Source: Jatrophihabitans cynanchi
GTDB lineage: Bacteria; Actinomycetota; Actinomycetes; Mycobacteriales; Jatrophihabitantaceae
Assembly (NCBI RefSeq): GCF_027247405.1
Contig: NZ_CP097463.1
Coordinates: 2,790,001-2,854,000, forward strand
Direction: 5' to 3'
Length of the DNA: 64,000 nt
Part shown: one piece after another, positions 26,327-35,893 of the stretch
Position numbering within the stretch: position 1 is the first letter of the stretch
Layout of the letters: each line of letters starts with the position of its first letter
Notes under the pieces: generated by a model
Databases searched by the model: none
Seen by the model: the letters and a program-made list of their open reading frames with translations, nothing else
Told to the model about the DNA's origin: nothing
Position numbers and translations under genes: made by a program

Positions 26327-27721
26327 ATGAGCCGTCCGGGTGTGCGCACCGCCTCGCTCGTGGCGCTCGTCATCGTGCTGGCGGCCGGCGCCGGAACCGC
26401 GGGGTTCTTCGAGACCCGGGCCCTACGCAGCCATCGGGACCCCGCGCCGAGCGCGTCCGCAGCCCCGACCGCCTGGCCCGCCGCGCTGTCGGCCGCCACC
26501 GCGGCGCCGGCTCCGGTCGTGACCGCGGGCGCCGGGCAGGTGCCCGCGGCCGCCGCGGTCGCCCGGGCGCTGGCCGCACCGGTCCGCGACCCGGCGCTGG
26601 GCTCGCGTCTGCTCGCGCAGGTGATCGACGTCGACTCGGGCACGTCGCTGTTCGCCGACCGGCCGGGCACTCCCGCGGCGCCCGCCTCGACGGCGAAGCT
26701 GCTGACCGCGGCGGCCGTGCTCGCCGCCTACCCCGGCACGCACCGGTTCACCACCTCGGTCGCCACGGGCGCCGGCGGCGCGCTCGTGCTGGTCGGCGGC
26801 GGCGACCCGACGCTGACGGCGGCCGCCGCGGGCAAGGCCGCCGACTACCCGGGCGCCGCGCGCATCAGCGATCTCGCGGCGCAACTGCACGGCGTGCCGG
26901 TCACCCGCATCGTCGTCGACGACTCGCTGTTCGCCGGGCCGTCGGTCTCGCCGGACTGGGCCGCCGAGGACGTGCCGAGCAGCTACGCGTCGGCGATCAC
27001 CGCGGTGCTGGCCGACGGGGGCCGGGCCCGGCCCGGGGACGCGATCCGCAGCGCGGCGCCGGATCTGGCCGCCGGCCATGCGCTGGCCGCCGCGCTCGGT
27101 CACGCGGACCTGCCGGTGACGCGTGGGGCCGCGCCGTCAGGTGCCCGCACCCTGGCCACGGTGCGCTCGGCGCCGCTGCGCGAACTGGTCGAGCAGATGT
27201 TGCAGCAGTCCGACAACGTGATCGCCGAGGTGCTGGCGCGGCAGGTCGCGGTGGCCCGGCACCTGCCCGCCTCGTTCACCGGCGCGGCGGCCGCGGTTCG
27301 CGCCGAGCTCGCCGGCCTCGGCGTGCAGGTCGGCGCCGGGCTGCGCGACGGCAGCGGGCTCGCCGCCGCGGACCGGGTCAGCCCGGCCGCGCTGGCCGCG
27401 GTGCTGCGGCTGGCCGCGACGGGACCGGCCGGCCCCCGCGCGCTGCTGGCCGGCCTGCCCGTCGCGGCCTGGTCGGGGACGCTGGCCGACCGCTACCTCG
27501 GCGGCCGGGCGGTCGCCGCCGGCGCGGGGGCGGTGCGCGCCAAGACCGGCACGCTGACCGGCGTGTCCTCGCTCGCCGGCGTCGTGCACACCCGGGACGG
27601 GCGGCTGCTCGCGTTCGCGCTGATCGCCGACCGCGTCGCCCCCGGCGCTGCGGCGACCGACGCCGCCGACGCCGCGCTGGACGCCATCGCGGCCGCGCTG
27701 GCGCGGTGCGGCTGTTCCTGA
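26327..27721 (+). CDS. dacB: D-Ala-D-Ala carboxypeptidase/endopeptidase, PBP4 (DacB) type
   Basis: 464 residues. An N-terminal hydrophobic helix ([19 protein letters not shown]) serves as signal anchor, then an Ala/Pro linker. The penicillin-binding motifs follow in order: S-x-x-K in [14 protein letters not shown]-x-N in [11 protein letters not shown], and [13 protein letters not shown]. This is the class C PBP layout. It trims peptidoglycan stem peptides or cross-links outside the membrane. In mycobacteria the same gene lies between ppa and the mesJ(tilS)-hpt-ftsH block, as here. Confidence 0.93.
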   Translation: MSRPGVRTASLVALVIVLAAGAGTAGFFETRALRSHRDPAPSASAAPTAWPAALSAATAAPAPVVTAGAGQVPAAAAVARALAAPVRDPALGSRLLAQVIDVDSGTSLFADRPGTPAAPASTAKLLTAAAVLAAYPGTHRFTTSVATGAGGALVLVGGGDPTLTAAAAGKAADYPGAARISDLAAQLHGVPVTRIVVDDSLFAGPSVSPDWAAEDVPSSYASAITAVLADGGRARPGDAIRSAAPDLAAGHALAAALGHADLPVTRGAAPSGARTLATVRSAPLRELVEQMLQQSDNVIAEVLARQVAVARHLPASFTGAAAAVRAELAGLGVQVGAGLRDGSGLAAADRVSPAALAAVLRLAATGPAGPRALLAGLPVAAWSGTLADRYLGGRAVAAGAGAVRAKTGTLTGVSSLAGVVHTRDGRLLAFALIADRVAPGAAATDAADAALDAIAAALARCGCS

Positions 27722-27743
27722 GCGGGCCGGCGAAAACTCCCCC

Positions 27744-27772
27744 TTGGCGGCAGATGAGTTCCGCGTTAGTAT
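27744..27772 (+). promoter_or_regulatory. Candidate sigma-70 type promoter
   Basis: TTGGCG (27744-27749), a 17-bp spacer and TAGTAT (27767-27772) make the best -35/-10 pair seen in this gap. It would start about 145 bp upstream of the metallopeptidase-like gene, leaving a long leader that contains GC-rich inverted repeats. Confidence 0.4.
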
Positions 27773-27912
27773 CTTCCTCGGAAGGTATCGCCACGGGACG
27801 GTCCCCGCTTGGGGGAGCACGGGCCCGGCCCGTGGCCACCGGGCGCCGCGTCGAGCGGCGCGCTGGGCTCGCGTCGGGGGGCGCGATAAGGGCCGCTCAT
27901 GCCCGCGGTAGG

Positions 27913-27918
27913 TACTGT
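27913..27918 (+). promoter_or_regulatory. -10 box of the DUF2342 gene
   Basis: TACTGT, 6 nt before the ATG at 27925. Confidence 0.5.
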
Positions 27919-27924
27919 GCGGGC

Positions 27925-28971
27925 ATGAGCGGTCTCATCGACTGGGACGTCGCGGCCCGAGTGGCCAGACGGCTCAGTCCAGCCCCGCCGGCCGTCAGCC
28001 GGGACATCGCCGAGGACGCGGTGGGCGAGCTGTACCGCTGCGCCTCGCGCGCTGCCGACCACGTCGCCGAGCTCACCGGGCTGCACGAGCCGCCGGTCAC
28101 CGCCGCGACCCGGGTGGTCGACCGGCACGCCTGGATCGACGTGAACGCCGGCGGGATGCGTGCCGTGCTCACCCCGCTGATCGACAAGCTCGCCGCTGAC
28201 AATCCGGTCGGCCGGGTGGGCGAGCGGATCGGCGGCCGGGTCACCGGCGCCCAGGCCGGCGCGGTCCTCGGCTTCCTGTCCGGGAAGGTCCTCGGCCAGT
28301 TCGAGTTCTTCGACCGCCCGGGCGGGCAGTTGCTGCTCGTGGCGCCCAACCTGGTCGCGGTCGAACGCCAGCTCAAGGTCGACCCGTCCGACTTCCGGCT
28401 CTGGGTCTGCCTGCACGAGGTGACCCACCGGGTCCAGTTCACCGCGGTCCCCTGGCTGCGCCGGCACATGCTGGACGAGGTCAGCGCGCTCACCGAGTCG
28501 ATGGACACCGATCCGGCCGCGCTCCGCCAGCGGCTCGCCGGCGCGGCGAGCGAGCTGGTCAAGGTGATCCGCGGCAGGGACGACGGCGCGGGGCTGATGG
28601 CCGCGCTCGCCACGCCGCAGCAGCGCGAGATCCTCGATCGCGTCGGCGCGTTCATGTCGCTCGTCGAGGGGCACGCCGAGTACGTGATGAACGCCGTCGA
28701 CCCGGCGGTCATCCCGAGCCAGCCGCAGATCGAGCAGCGGTTCGCGGTGCGCCGGCGGCGCGGCGCGAACCCGCTTGACCGGTTGCTGCGCCGGCTGCTC
28801 GGCATGGACGCCAAGACCCGGCAGTACGTCGACGGCGCGACGTTCGTGCGCACCGTGATCGACCGGGTCGGGCTGGCGGACTTCAACGCGGTCTGGGCGT
28901 CTCGCCAGACGCTGCCGAGCAAGGCCGAGATCGCGAACCCGGTGCAGTGGATCGCGCGCGTCCACGCCTGA
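27925..28971 (+). CDS. Zinc-dependent metalloprotease-like protein (DUF2342, F420-associated)
   Basis: 348 residues beginning MSGLIDWDVAARVARRL, the start expected of the DUF2342 family once called coenzyme F420 biosynthesis-associated. It has LLLVAPNLVAVERQLKVDP, FRLWVCLHEVTHRVQF with the HEVTH zinc motif, and FMSLVEGHAEYVMNAV with the third ligand. Proteolysis has not been shown for this family to my knowledge. It lies 16 bp upstream of tilS, as in mycobacteria and streptomycetes. A much longer open frame upstream is a GC artefact. Confidence 0.9.
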   Translation: MSGLIDWDVAARVARRLSPAPPAVSRDIAEDAVGELYRCASRAADHVAELTGLHEPPVTAATRVVDRHAWIDVNAGGMRAVLTPLIDKLAADNPVGRVGERIGGRVTGAQAGAVLGFLSGKVLGQFEFFDRPGGQLLLVAPNLVAVERQLKVDPSDFRLWVCLHEVTHRVQFTAVPWLRRHMLDEVSALTESMDTDPAALRQRLAGAASELVKVIRGRDDGAGLMAALATPQQREILDRVGAFMSLVEGHAEYVMNAVDPAVIPSQPQIEQRFAVRRRRGANPLDRLLRRLLGMDAKTRQYVDGATFVRTVIDRVGLADFNAVWASRQTLPSKAEIANPVQWIARVHA

Positions 28972-28987
28972 TCCGGGGCTGAGGCCG

Positions 28988-29977
28988 ATGGCCCCGCACC
29001 CGGCGGTCGCCGAGGTCCGCCGCGCCGTGCGCGAGCACCTGCGGCGGCTCGGCCAGGGGCGCGCCCTGGTCGCCTGTTCCGGCGGCGCCGACTCGCTCGC
29101 GCTCGCCGCGGCGACGGCGTTCGTGGCGCCGCGGCTCGGCATCGCGGCCGGGCTCGTCACGGTCGATCACGGGCTGCAGCCGGGCTCGGCCACGCAGGCG
29201 CAGCGGGTCGCGGCGGTCGGCGCCGAACTCGGGCTGGACCCGGTCGAGATCGTCCCGGTAGCCGTCGGGACGGCGGGCGGGCCGGAGGCGGCGGCGCGCA
29301 CCGCGCGGTACGCCGCGCTCGACGCGGTCGCCGCGGCGCTCGACGCACAGGTGCTGCTGGGGCACACGCTGGACGACCAGGCCGAGACGGTGCTCCTCGG
29401 GCTGGGTCGCGGCTCGGGCCCGCGTTCGATCGCGGGCATGCGGGCGCGGCAGGGGCGATGGAGCCGGCCGTTGCTCGGGGTGCGGCGCAGCACGACCGCC
29501 GCGGCCTGCGCCGCGCTGGGGCTGGAGTCCTGGACGGACCCGCACAACGCCGACCCGGCCTATCAGCGGGTGCGGCTGCGCACCGAGGTGCTGCCACTGC
29601 TCGAGGAGGTGTTGCGCGGCGGCGTCGCCGAGGCGCTCGCCCGCACCGCGGCGCTGCTGCAGGACGACCTGGACGCCGTCGACGCCCTCGCCGACGGCTT
29701 CGGCATGCCTCAGCGGTGCCCGGACCCCACGATCGCATGCCAGAGCCTGGACGCGGGCGAGCTGGCCGGCACGCCCCGCGCGATCCGCACCAGGCTGCTG
29801 CGTGCCTGGGCCCGCTCGAACGGCGCCGGCCCGCTGAGTGCCGAGCGCACCGCCGCGCTGGACGCGCTGATCACCGACTGGCACGGCCAGGGGCCGGTCG
29901 ACCTGCCGGGCGGCGTCCGGGTGATCCGCGCGTCTGGGAAACTGGTGGTGTCCCCGAGCGTCTTTGACCAGGAGTGA
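28988..29977 (+). CDS. tilS: tRNA(Ile)-lysidine synthetase TilS
   Basis: A 329-residue N-type ATP pyrophosphatase with the PP-loop [14 protein letters not shown] (about residue 35) and [18 protein letters not shown]. It changes C34 of the CAU anticodon tRNA to lysidine so that it reads AUA as isoleucine. Length fits the short actinobacterial form. Its stop overlaps the first possible hpt start, and the gene order tilS-hpt-ftsH is conserved across bacteria. Confidence 0.94.
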   Translation: MAPHPAVAEVRRAVREHLRRLGQGRALVACSGGADSLALAAATAFVAPRLGIAAGLVTVDHGLQPGSATQAQRVAAVGAELGLDPVEIVPVAVGTAGGPEAAARTARYAALDAVAAALDAQVLLGHTLDDQAETVLLGLGRGSGPRSIAGMRARQGRWSRPLLGVRRSTTAAACAALGLESWTDPHNADPAYQRVRLRTEVLPLLEEVLRGGVAEALARTAALLQDDLDAVDALADGFGMPQRCPDPTIACQSLDAGELAGTPRAIRTRLLRAWARSNGAGPLSAERTAALDALITDWHGQGPVDLPGGVRVIRASGKLVVSPSVFDQE

Positions 29978-29982
29978 TCGCC

Positions 29983-30531
29983 GTGTCCGAACTCGACGCC
30001 GACATCGACGAGGTCGTGATCACGGCCGAGCAGATCAACGGCAAGATCACCGAGCTGGCCAAGGAGATCGACGCCGAGTACGCAGACCGCGAACCGTTGC
30101 TGGTCGGTGTGCTCAAGGGCGCCGTCATGTTCATGTCCGACCTGGCGCGCCAGCTGGAGCGCCCGTCGACGATGGAGTTCATGGCGGTCAGCTCCTACGG
30201 CAGCGCCACCACGTCGTCCGGAGTGGTGCGCATCCTCAAGGACCTGGACCGCGACATCGCCGGCCAGCACGTGCTGATCGTCGAGGACATCATCGACTCC
30301 GGACTGACCCTCTCGTGGTTGCTCAAGAACCTCGCCGCGCGCCACCCGGCGTCCATCGAGATCGTCACCTTGCTGCGCAAACCGGACGCCGTGAAGGTCG
30401 AGGTTCCGGTCAAATATGTGGGCTTCGACATCGCGAACGAGTTCGTCGTCGGCTACGGCCTGGACTACGCCGAGCGGTACCGCGACCTGCCGTACATCGG
30501 GCGCTTGCGGCCCTCGGTGTACGGGGGCTGA
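29983..30531 (+). CDS. hpt: Hypoxanthine phosphoribosyltransferase
   Basis: A 182-residue type I phosphoribosyltransferase with [14 protein letters not shown] and the PRPP motif [14 protein letters not shown]. It salvages hypoxanthine and guanine. Two GTG starts are possible: 29974, overlapping the tilS stop, and 29983. The second is chosen because AGGAG at 29970-29974 lies eight bases before it. Confidence 0.94.
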   Translation: MSELDADIDEVVITAEQINGKITELAKEIDAEYADREPLLVGVLKGAVMFMSDLARQLERPSTMEFMAVSSYGSATTSSGVVRILKDLDRDIAGQHVLIVEDIIDSGLTLSWLLKNLAARHPASIEIVTLLRKPDAVKVEVPVKYVGFDIANEFVVGYGLDYAERYRDLPYIGRLRPSVYGG

Positions 30532-30607
30532 CGTGTACCGTCGCTAGTTAATTGCCGCGAAACCGAGCAGGAGGAACGCGGACGGCCCCCCGTTCGTGAA
30601 TACGCAT

Positions 30608-32842
30608 ATGAACCGCAAGCGCATTCTGAGGTCGTGGTGGCTGTGGGCGGCCGTGATCCTGTTCGGCTTGTTCGTCCTGCCGTCCCTGCTCGGCGGTGGC
30701 AGCGACTACCACGGTGTGTCCACCCAGCAGGCGCTGGCGCAGATCGAATCGGGCAACGCCAAGAAGGTCACCGTCAAGGACAAGGAGCAGGAGCTCCAGG
30801 TCGACCTGAACACCAAGTTCGACGGCAAGTACACCAAGATCAGCACCCAGTACCCGTCCGGCAGCTCGGACGAGATCCTGACGACCTTGGAGAAGGCCAA
30901 GAGCGGCGATCAGCCGCTGAACTTCAACACCAAGGTGACGCACGACAACACCTGGCTCTCGCTGCTGGTCAGCCTGTTGCCGATCCTGTTGATCGTCGGC
31001 GTGCTGTTCTTCGTGATGAGCCAGGTGCAGGGCGGCGGCAGCCGGGTGATGAGCTTCGGCCGCAGCAAGGCCAAACTGGTGACCAAGGACACCCCGAAGA
31101 CGACGTTCGCCGACGTCGCGGGCGCGGACGAGGCGATCGAGGAACTCGAGGAGATCAAGGAGTTCCTGGCCAACCCGGCGAAGTTCCAGGCGATCGGCGC
31201 CAAGATCCCCAAGGGCGTGTTGCTGTACGGCCCACCGGGCACCGGCAAGACGCTGCTCGCGCGCGCGGTCGCCGGCGAGGCGGGCGTGCCGTTCTACTCG
31301 ATCTCCGGCTCGGACTTCGTGGAGATGTTCGTCGGTGTCGGTGCCTCCCGCGTTCGTGACCTGTTCACGCAGGCCAAGGAGAACGCGCCGTCGATCATCT
31401 TCGTCGACGAGATCGACGCCGTGGGCCGGCACCGTGGCGCCGGCATGGGCGGCGGTCACGACGAACGCGAGCAGACCCTGAACCAGCTGCTGGTCGAGAT
31501 GGACGGCTTCGACGTCAAGGGCGGCGTGATCCTGATCGCCGCGACCAACCGTCCCGACATCCTGGACCCGGCGCTGCTGCGCCCTGGTCGCTTCGACCGG
31601 CAGATCGCGGTCGGGCCGCCGGACGTCCTGGGTCGCGAGGCCGTGCTGCGCGTGCACGCCAAGGGCAAGCCGTTCGCCGCCGACGTCGACCTCGGCGTGA
31701 TCGCGCGCCGCACGCCCGGCTTCACCGGCGCCGACCTGGCGAACGTGATCAACGAGGCCGCCCTGCTCACCGCGCGCAACAACGGCCGGCTGATCACCAC
31801 CTCGGCGCTGGAGGAGTCGATCGACCGTGTCCTCGCCGGCCCGGAGCGCAAGACCCGGGCGATGAGCGACAAGGAGAAGCGGGTCACCGCCTATCACGAG
31901 GCCGGGCACGCGCTCACGGCGTGGGCGATGCCGAACCTCGACCCGGTGCACAAGGTGACGATCCTGCCGCGCGGCCGGTCACTGGGGCACACCCTGGTGC
32001 TGCCGCTGGAGGACCGCTACACGCAGACCCGCTCGGAGATCCTCGACCAGCTCGTGTACGCACTGGGCGGGCGCGCCGCCGAGGAACTCGTCTTCCACGA
32101 GCCGACGACCGGCGCGTCCAACGACATCGAGAAGGCCAGCGGCCTGGCCCGCGCGATGATCACCGAGTACGGCATGAGCGCCAAGCTCGGTGCGGTCAAG
32201 TACGGCACCGGCGACGCCGAACCGTTCATGGGGCGCGACTACGGCCACCAGCGCGACTACTCCGAGGCCGTCGCCGCGGACATCGACGCCGAGGTGCGCG
32301 GCCTGATCGAGGGCGCGCACGACGAGGCCTGGGAGATCCTGGTCCAGTACCGCGACACGCTCGACGCGATGGTGCTGGAGCTGGTCGAGAAGGAGACGCT
32401 GGCCAAGGACGATCTGGAGCGGATCCTCGCGCCGGTGCGCAAGCGGCCGCCGCACAACAGCTTCGCCGGGTTCGGCAAGCGCACGCCGAGTGACCGTCCG
32501 CCGATCGAGATCCCGCCGTCGCTGCGCAAGGCACCGGCCCCGACGAACGGCGCGCACGCCCAGCCCGGGGTGCAGCCCGATCCGACACCGCCGGCGCCGG
32601 CGCCTACGCCCGGCGCCTTCGGTCCGTCCGACCGCCCGGGCACGCCCTACGGCGGATACCCTCCCCCGCCGCCTACGGCCCCACTGGCGGGGGGACCCCC
32701 ATCGCCGCCTACGGCCCCACTGGCGGGGGGACCTCCCCCGCCGCCTACGGCCCCACTGGCGGGGGGACCCCCATCGCCGCCCTCGGCCCCGGTCCCGGGA
32801 GGGCCTCCTCCGCCACCGCCTACGGCGCCGTACCACCAGTGA
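30608..32842 (+). CDS. ftsH: ATP-dependent zinc metalloprotease FtsH
   Basis: About 744 residues. An N-terminal membrane helix, an extracytoplasmic domain (residues 30-115) and a second helix lead to the AAA domain: Walker A GPPGTGKT (208-215), Walker [12 protein letters not shown], second region of homology [19 protein letters not shown], then the protease HEAGH (430-434). It degrades membrane and regulatory proteins. The C-terminus is a long Pro/Gly/Ala tail with 12-residue repeats. ATG at 30608 (MNRKRIL) matches relatives; a GTG at 30596 is the alternative. The stop overlaps folE. Confidence 0.96.
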   Translation: MNRKRILRSWWLWAAVILFGLFVLPSLLGGGSDYHGVSTQQALAQIESGNAKKVTVKDKEQELQVDLNTKFDGKYTKISTQYPSGSSDEILTTLEKAKSGDQPLNFNTKVTHDNTWLSLLVSLLPILLIVGVLFFVMSQVQGGGSRVMSFGRSKAKLVTKDTPKTTFADVAGADEAIEELEEIKEFLANPAKFQAIGAKIPKGVLLYGPPGTGKTLLARAVAGEAGVPFYSISGSDFVEMFVGVGASRVRDLFTQAKENAPSIIFVDEIDAVGRHRGAGMGGGHDEREQTLNQLLVEMDGFDVKGGVILIAATNRPDILDPALLRPGRFDRQIAVGPPDVLGREAVLRVHAKGKPFAADVDLGVIARRTPGFTGADLANVINEAALLTARNNGRLITTSALEESIDRVLAGPERKTRAMSDKEKRVTAYHEAGHALTAWAMPNLDPVHKVTILPRGRSLGHTLVLPLEDRYTQTRSEILDQLVYALGGRAAEELVFHEPTTGASNDIEKASGLARAMITEYGMSAKLGAVKYGTGDAEPFMGRDYGHQRDYSEAVAADIDAEVRGLIEGAHDEAWEILVQYRDTLDAMVLELVEKETLAKDDLERILAPVRKRPPHNSFAGFGKRTPSDRPPIEIPPSLRKAPAPTNGAHAQPGVQPDPTPPAPAPTPGAFGPSDRPGTPYGGYPPPPPTAPLAGGPPSPPTAPLAGGPPPPPTAPLAGGPPSPPSAPVPGGPPPPPPTAPYHQ
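32663..32827 (+). repeat. Coding 36-bp tandem repeat in the FtsH tail
   Basis: About four units of 36 bp encode [12 protein letters not shown]-type repeats. Units share long stretches of identical bases, so the expansion is recent. Confidence 0.85.
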
Positions 32843-33633
32843 GCGAGCTTGCGAGCTCACCGTCGGGTGCAGCTGCGTCTTCGCGGCCGACGAAGCAGGC
32901 CGAGCCGAGCGAGCTTGCGAGCTCACCGTCGGGTGCAGCTGCGTCTTCGCGGCCGACGAAGGAGGCCGAGCCGAGCGAGCTTGCGAGCTCACCGTCGGGT
33001 GCAGCTGCGTCTTCGCGGCCGACGAAGGAGGCCGAGCCGAGCGAGCTTGCGAGCTCACCGTCGGGCAGTGTCGATGTGGCGCGCGCCGAGGCTGCGGTGC
33101 GCGAGCTACTGCTGGCGGTCGGCGAGGACCCGGACCGCGAGGGGCTCAAGGCCACCCCGAGTCGGGTGGCGCGCTCCTACGCCGAGATCTTCGGCGGCCT
33201 GTTCGTCGATCCGGAGGAGGTGCTGCAGACGACGTTCGACGAGAACCACGACGAACTGGTGCTCGTCAAGGACATCGCGCTGTACTCGACCTGCGAGCAT
33301 CACCTCGTCCCGTTCCACGGCTCGGCCGCGGTCGGCTACATCCCCGGCGACGACGGCCGGATCACCGGGCTGTCCAAGCTGGCCCGGCTGGTCGACCTGT
33401 ACGCGCGCCGGCCGCAGGTGCAGGAACGGCTGACCTCGCAGATCGCCGACGCGGTGATGCGCCGGCTCGAGCCACGCGGCGTGATCGTGGTGGTCGAGGC
33501 CGAGCACCTGTGCATGGCGATGCGCGGCGTGCGCAAGCCGGGCGCGATGACGATGACCTCCGCGGTGCGCGGCATCTTCAAGGCCGATCCGCGCACCCGA
33601 GCCGAAGCCCTGAGCCTGATCCTGGGGAAGTGA
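32839..33633 (+). CDS. folE: GTP cyclohydrolase I FolE with N-terminal 22-residue repeats
   Basis: 264 residues. From about residue 77 the sequence is a normal Fol[20 protein letters not shown], zinc site [13 protein letters not shown] and [19 protein letters not shown]. It makes dihydroneopterin triphosphate for folate. The first 75 residues are three copies of [22 protein letters not shown] plus a partial fourth, encoded by a 66-bp repeat that begins at the start codon. The GTG start overlaps the ftsH stop (GTGA). Followed by folP with a TGATG overlap. Confidence 0.95.
   Translation: MSELASSPSGAAASSRPTKQAEPSELASSPSGAAASSRPTKEAEPSELASSPSGAAASSRPTKEAEPSELASSPSGSVDVARAEAAVRELLLAVGEDPDREGLKATPSRVARSYAEIFGGLFVDPEEVLQTTFDENHDELVLVKDIALYSTCEHHLVPFHGSAAVGYIPGDDGRITGLSKLARLVDLYARRPQVQERLTSQIADAVMRRLEPRGVIVVVEAEHLCMAMRGVRKPGAMTMTSAVRGIFKADPRTRAEALSLILGK
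32842..33066 (+). repeat. 66-bp in-frame tandem repeat at the folE start
   Basis: Units 32842-32907, 32908-32973 and 32974-33039 are nearly identical (one or two differences); a partial fourth ends at 33066. The period is a multiple of three, so folE stays in frame. Confidence 0.97.
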
Positions 33634-34466
33634 TGTCGCTTCCGGTGCGTACCGACCGCATCGTCGTCGTCGGGGTACTGAACGTCACGCCGGACTCGTT
33701 CTCCGACGGCGGGCGCTACACGACGCTCGACGACGCGATCGCGCACGCGCACGAGATGCGCGCCGAGGGCGCCGACCTGATCGACGTGGGTGGCGAGTCG
33801 ACCCGGCCCGGCGCGCAGCGGGTGGACGCCGAGGAGGAGACGCGCCGGGTCGTCCCGGTGATCGAAGCGCTGGCCGGCGCCGGTTTCGCGCTGAGCGTGG
33901 ACACGTACCGCGCCGAGGTCGCCGAGGCCGCCCTGAAGGCCGGCGCGCACGTCGTCAACGACGTGTCCGGCGGGCTGGGCGACCCGGACATGGGCCGGGT
34001 GGTGCGGGACGCCCGCTGCCCGTGGATCCTCATGCACTGGCGCGGGCACAGCGCGCGCATGCAGCAACTCGCCGTGTACGACGACGTCGTCGCGGACGTG
34101 CGGCGCGAGCTGTCCGAGCGGGTGGACGCCGCGCTCGCGGTCGGGGTGGACCGCACCGCGCTCGTGCTCGATCCGGGGCTGGGCTTCGCCAAGACCGCCG
34201 CGCACAACTGGCAGCTGCTCGCCCGGCTCGATGCGCTCACCGAAGTCGGCCTGCCGGTGCTCGTGGGCTCCTCGCGCAAGTCGTTCCTCGGTTCGTTGCT
34301 TGCGGACGCCGGCGGTGCGGCGCGTCCGGTCGGCGAGCGCGAGGACGCGACCACCGCGCTGACGGCGTACGCCGCCACGCAGGGCGTCTGGGGGGTGCGG
34401 GTGCACGAGGTGCGGCCGTCGGTCGACGCCGCGCTGGCCATGGCCGCCGTCCGGAGCGCACGATGA
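33633..34466 (+). CDS. folP: Dihydropteroate synthase FolP
   Basis: A 277-residue TIM-barrel enzyme with GVLNVTPDSFSDGG at the start, DVGGESTRPGA and the late GSSRKSFLG motif. It condenses pABA with the pterin pyrophosphate and is the sulfonamide target. Start overlaps the folE stop. The frame is open far upstream but the overlap start gives the standard N-terminus. Confidence 0.96.
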   Translation: MSLPVRTDRIVVVGVLNVTPDSFSDGGRYTTLDDAIAHAHEMRAEGADLIDVGGESTRPGAQRVDAEEETRRVVPVIEALAGAGFALSVDTYRAEVAEAALKAGAHVVNDVSGGLGDPDMGRVVRDARCPWILMHWRGHSARMQQLAVYDDVVADVRRELSERVDAALAVGVDRTALVLDPGLGFAKTAAHNWQLLARLDALTEVGLPVLVGSSRKSFLGSLLADAGGAARPVGEREDATTALTAYAATQGVWGVRVHEVRPSVDAALAMAAVRSAR

Positions 34467-34849
34467 CGCCCGACCTGATCTCGCTGACCGGGCTGCGGGT
34501 GCGCGGCAATCACGGCGTGTTCGACTTCGAGCGTGCCGACGGGCAGGACTTCGTCGTCGACGTCGCGCTCGAGACGGACACCCGCGCAGCCGCTACCTCC
34601 GACCGGCTCACGGACACGATCGACTACGGCGCGCTCGCCCAGCAACTGGCCGCGGTGATCGGGGGCGAACCGGTCAACCTGCTCGAGACGCTCGCCGCCC
34701 GGCTGGCCGACAGCTGCCTCGCGGACGCCCGCGTGCACGCGGCCACGGTGACCGTGCACAAGCCGCAGGCGCCGATCCCGCTCGCCTTCGCCGACGTGGC
34801 CGTCACCGTCCGCCGCGACAGGGTTGTCCCCGGGCGTGACCAGCCGTGA
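34463..34849 (+). CDS. folB: Dihydroneopterin aldolase FolB
   Basis: A 128-residue protein with ISLTGLRVRGNHGVFDFER (catalytic Tyr replaced by the common His/Gly-type NHGVF), TDTIDYGALAQ and NLLETLAARLAD. It cleaves dihydroneopterin in folate synthesis. ATGA overlap with folP and GTGA overlap with folK show tight coupling. Confidence 0.94.
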   Translation: MTPDLISLTGLRVRGNHGVFDFERADGQDFVVDVALETDTRAAATSDRLTDTIDYGALAQQLAAVIGGEPVNLLETLAARLADSCLADARVHAATVTVHKPQAPIPLAFADVAVTVRRDRVVPGRDQP

Positions 34850-35337
34850 GCATCGCGGTGCTGTCGATCGGGTCGAACCTGGGGGACCGGCTCGCGCTGC
34901 TGCAGGCGGCGGCCGACGCCTTCCGGCCGTGGTTGCGCGAGCTCTCGCCGGTCTACCGGACGCCGCCGTGGGGGCCGGTGCCGCAGGGTGACTACCTCAA
35001 CGCGGTGCTGATCGTCGAGGACCGGGCCGCCGGCCCGGCGACCTGGCTGCAGCGCGCGCACGCCTCGGAACAGGCGGCCGGTCGCACCCGCGACGTGCGG
35101 TGGGGACCGCGCACGCTGGATGTGGACGTGATCGACGTCGACGGCATCGACAGCGCCGATCCGGTGCTGACCCTGCCGCACCCGCGTGCTGCCGAGCGGG
35201 CCTTCGTGCTGGTCCCCTGGCTGGCGGTCCAGCCCGGCGCGGCCCTGTCCGGGCGTGCGGTTGCAGACCTGCTCGCGGCGCTGCCGGCGGACGAGGTCGC
35301 CGCCGTGCGTCCGTGCCCGGACCTGGTGCTGCGGTGA
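34846..35337 (+). CDS. folK: HPPK (6-hydroxymethyl-dihydropterin pyrophosphokinase) FolK
   Basis: A 163-residue kinase with VLSIGSNLGDRLALLQAA, SPVYRTPPWGPVPQGDYLNAV, and RWGPRTLDVDVIDVDG holding the Mg-binding D-x-D pair, then LPHPRAAERAFVL. It pyrophosphorylates the pterin before FolP. Start overlaps the folB stop. Confidence 0.95.
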   Translation: MSIAVLSIGSNLGDRLALLQAAADAFRPWLRELSPVYRTPPWGPVPQGDYLNAVLIVEDRAAGPATWLQRAHASEQAAGRTRDVRWGPRTLDVDVIDVDGIDSADPVLTLPHPRAAERAFVLVPWLAVQPGAALSGRAVADLLAALPADEVAAVRPCPDLVLR

Positions 35338-35347
35338 GCCGGCCCGG

Positions 35348-35833
35348 ATGAGCACCCCGCCGCGGCTGCGCCGAACCGGTCCGCTCGACCTGGCCATCCC
35401 GTTGCTGGTCGTCGGCGTGCTCGCGTATGCGCTGTTGCGCGCGAACTACGACTCGCTGCCACCGCTCGGCTGGCTGGTGCCGGCGCCGATGCTGGCGCTC
35501 GCCGTCGCCGAGTTCGTCGCTGCACGCCGGGTGCGTGCGGCGGTGCGGCACGACCCGAACGGCCGGCCGATGGCTGCGCTGGTGATCGCCCGTTGCGTCG
35601 CACTGGGCAAGGCCTCCTCGATCGTCGGCGCAGCGGTCGTCGGCGCCGCGATCGCGCTGCTGGCACGCGTGCTGCCCGAGTCGTCCACGGTGACGGCCGC
35701 CGATCACGACTCGCGGGTCGGTGCCCTGCTGCTCGCGTCGGCCGTGCTGATGGCGGCAGCGGGGTTGCTGCTGGAGCGCGCCGGCATCGACCCCGGAAGT
35801 GATGATCACCGGTCCGCTGACCGGCGCGAGTAG
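35348..35833 (+). CDS. DUF3180 membrane protein
   Basis: A 161-residue protein with four hydrophobic helices and the family segment RPMAALVIARCVALGKASSIVGA. DUF3180 is found directly after folK in mycobacteria and most actinobacteria. Its function is unknown. Ten bases separate it from folK. Confidence 0.88.
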   Translation: MSTPPRLRRTGPLDLAIPLLVVGVLAYALLRANYDSLPPLGWLVPAPMLALAVAEFVAARRVRAAVRHDPNGRPMAALVIARCVALGKASSIVGAAVVGAAIALLARVLPESSTVTAADHDSRVGALLLASAVLMAAAGLLLERAGIDPGSDDHRSADRRE

Positions 35834-35881
35834 CGCGCCCGCGGCGCGCCGACGGCCCCTCGACTCCTCGCGCCCGTTGAC

Positions 35882-35887
35882 TAAGCT
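35882..35887 (+). promoter_or_regulatory. -10 box of the DUF6779-like gene
   Basis: TAAGCT, with TTGACT directly before it; 6 nt before the ATG at 35894. Confidence 0.45.
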
Positions 35888-35893
35888 GGTGCG

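Noticed and set aside
25186-28971. A 1261-codon plus-strand open frame
   Set aside because: It runs antisense through the SDR and ppa genes and only its last 348 codons (from 27925) resemble a protein family. Long stop-free frames are normal at this GC content.
31979-33058. A minus-strand frame with repeated [22 protein letters not shown]-type units opposite ftsH and folE
   Set aside because: It is a shadow of the 66-bp folE repeat and the Pro-rich FtsH tail, with no ribosome site or family match.
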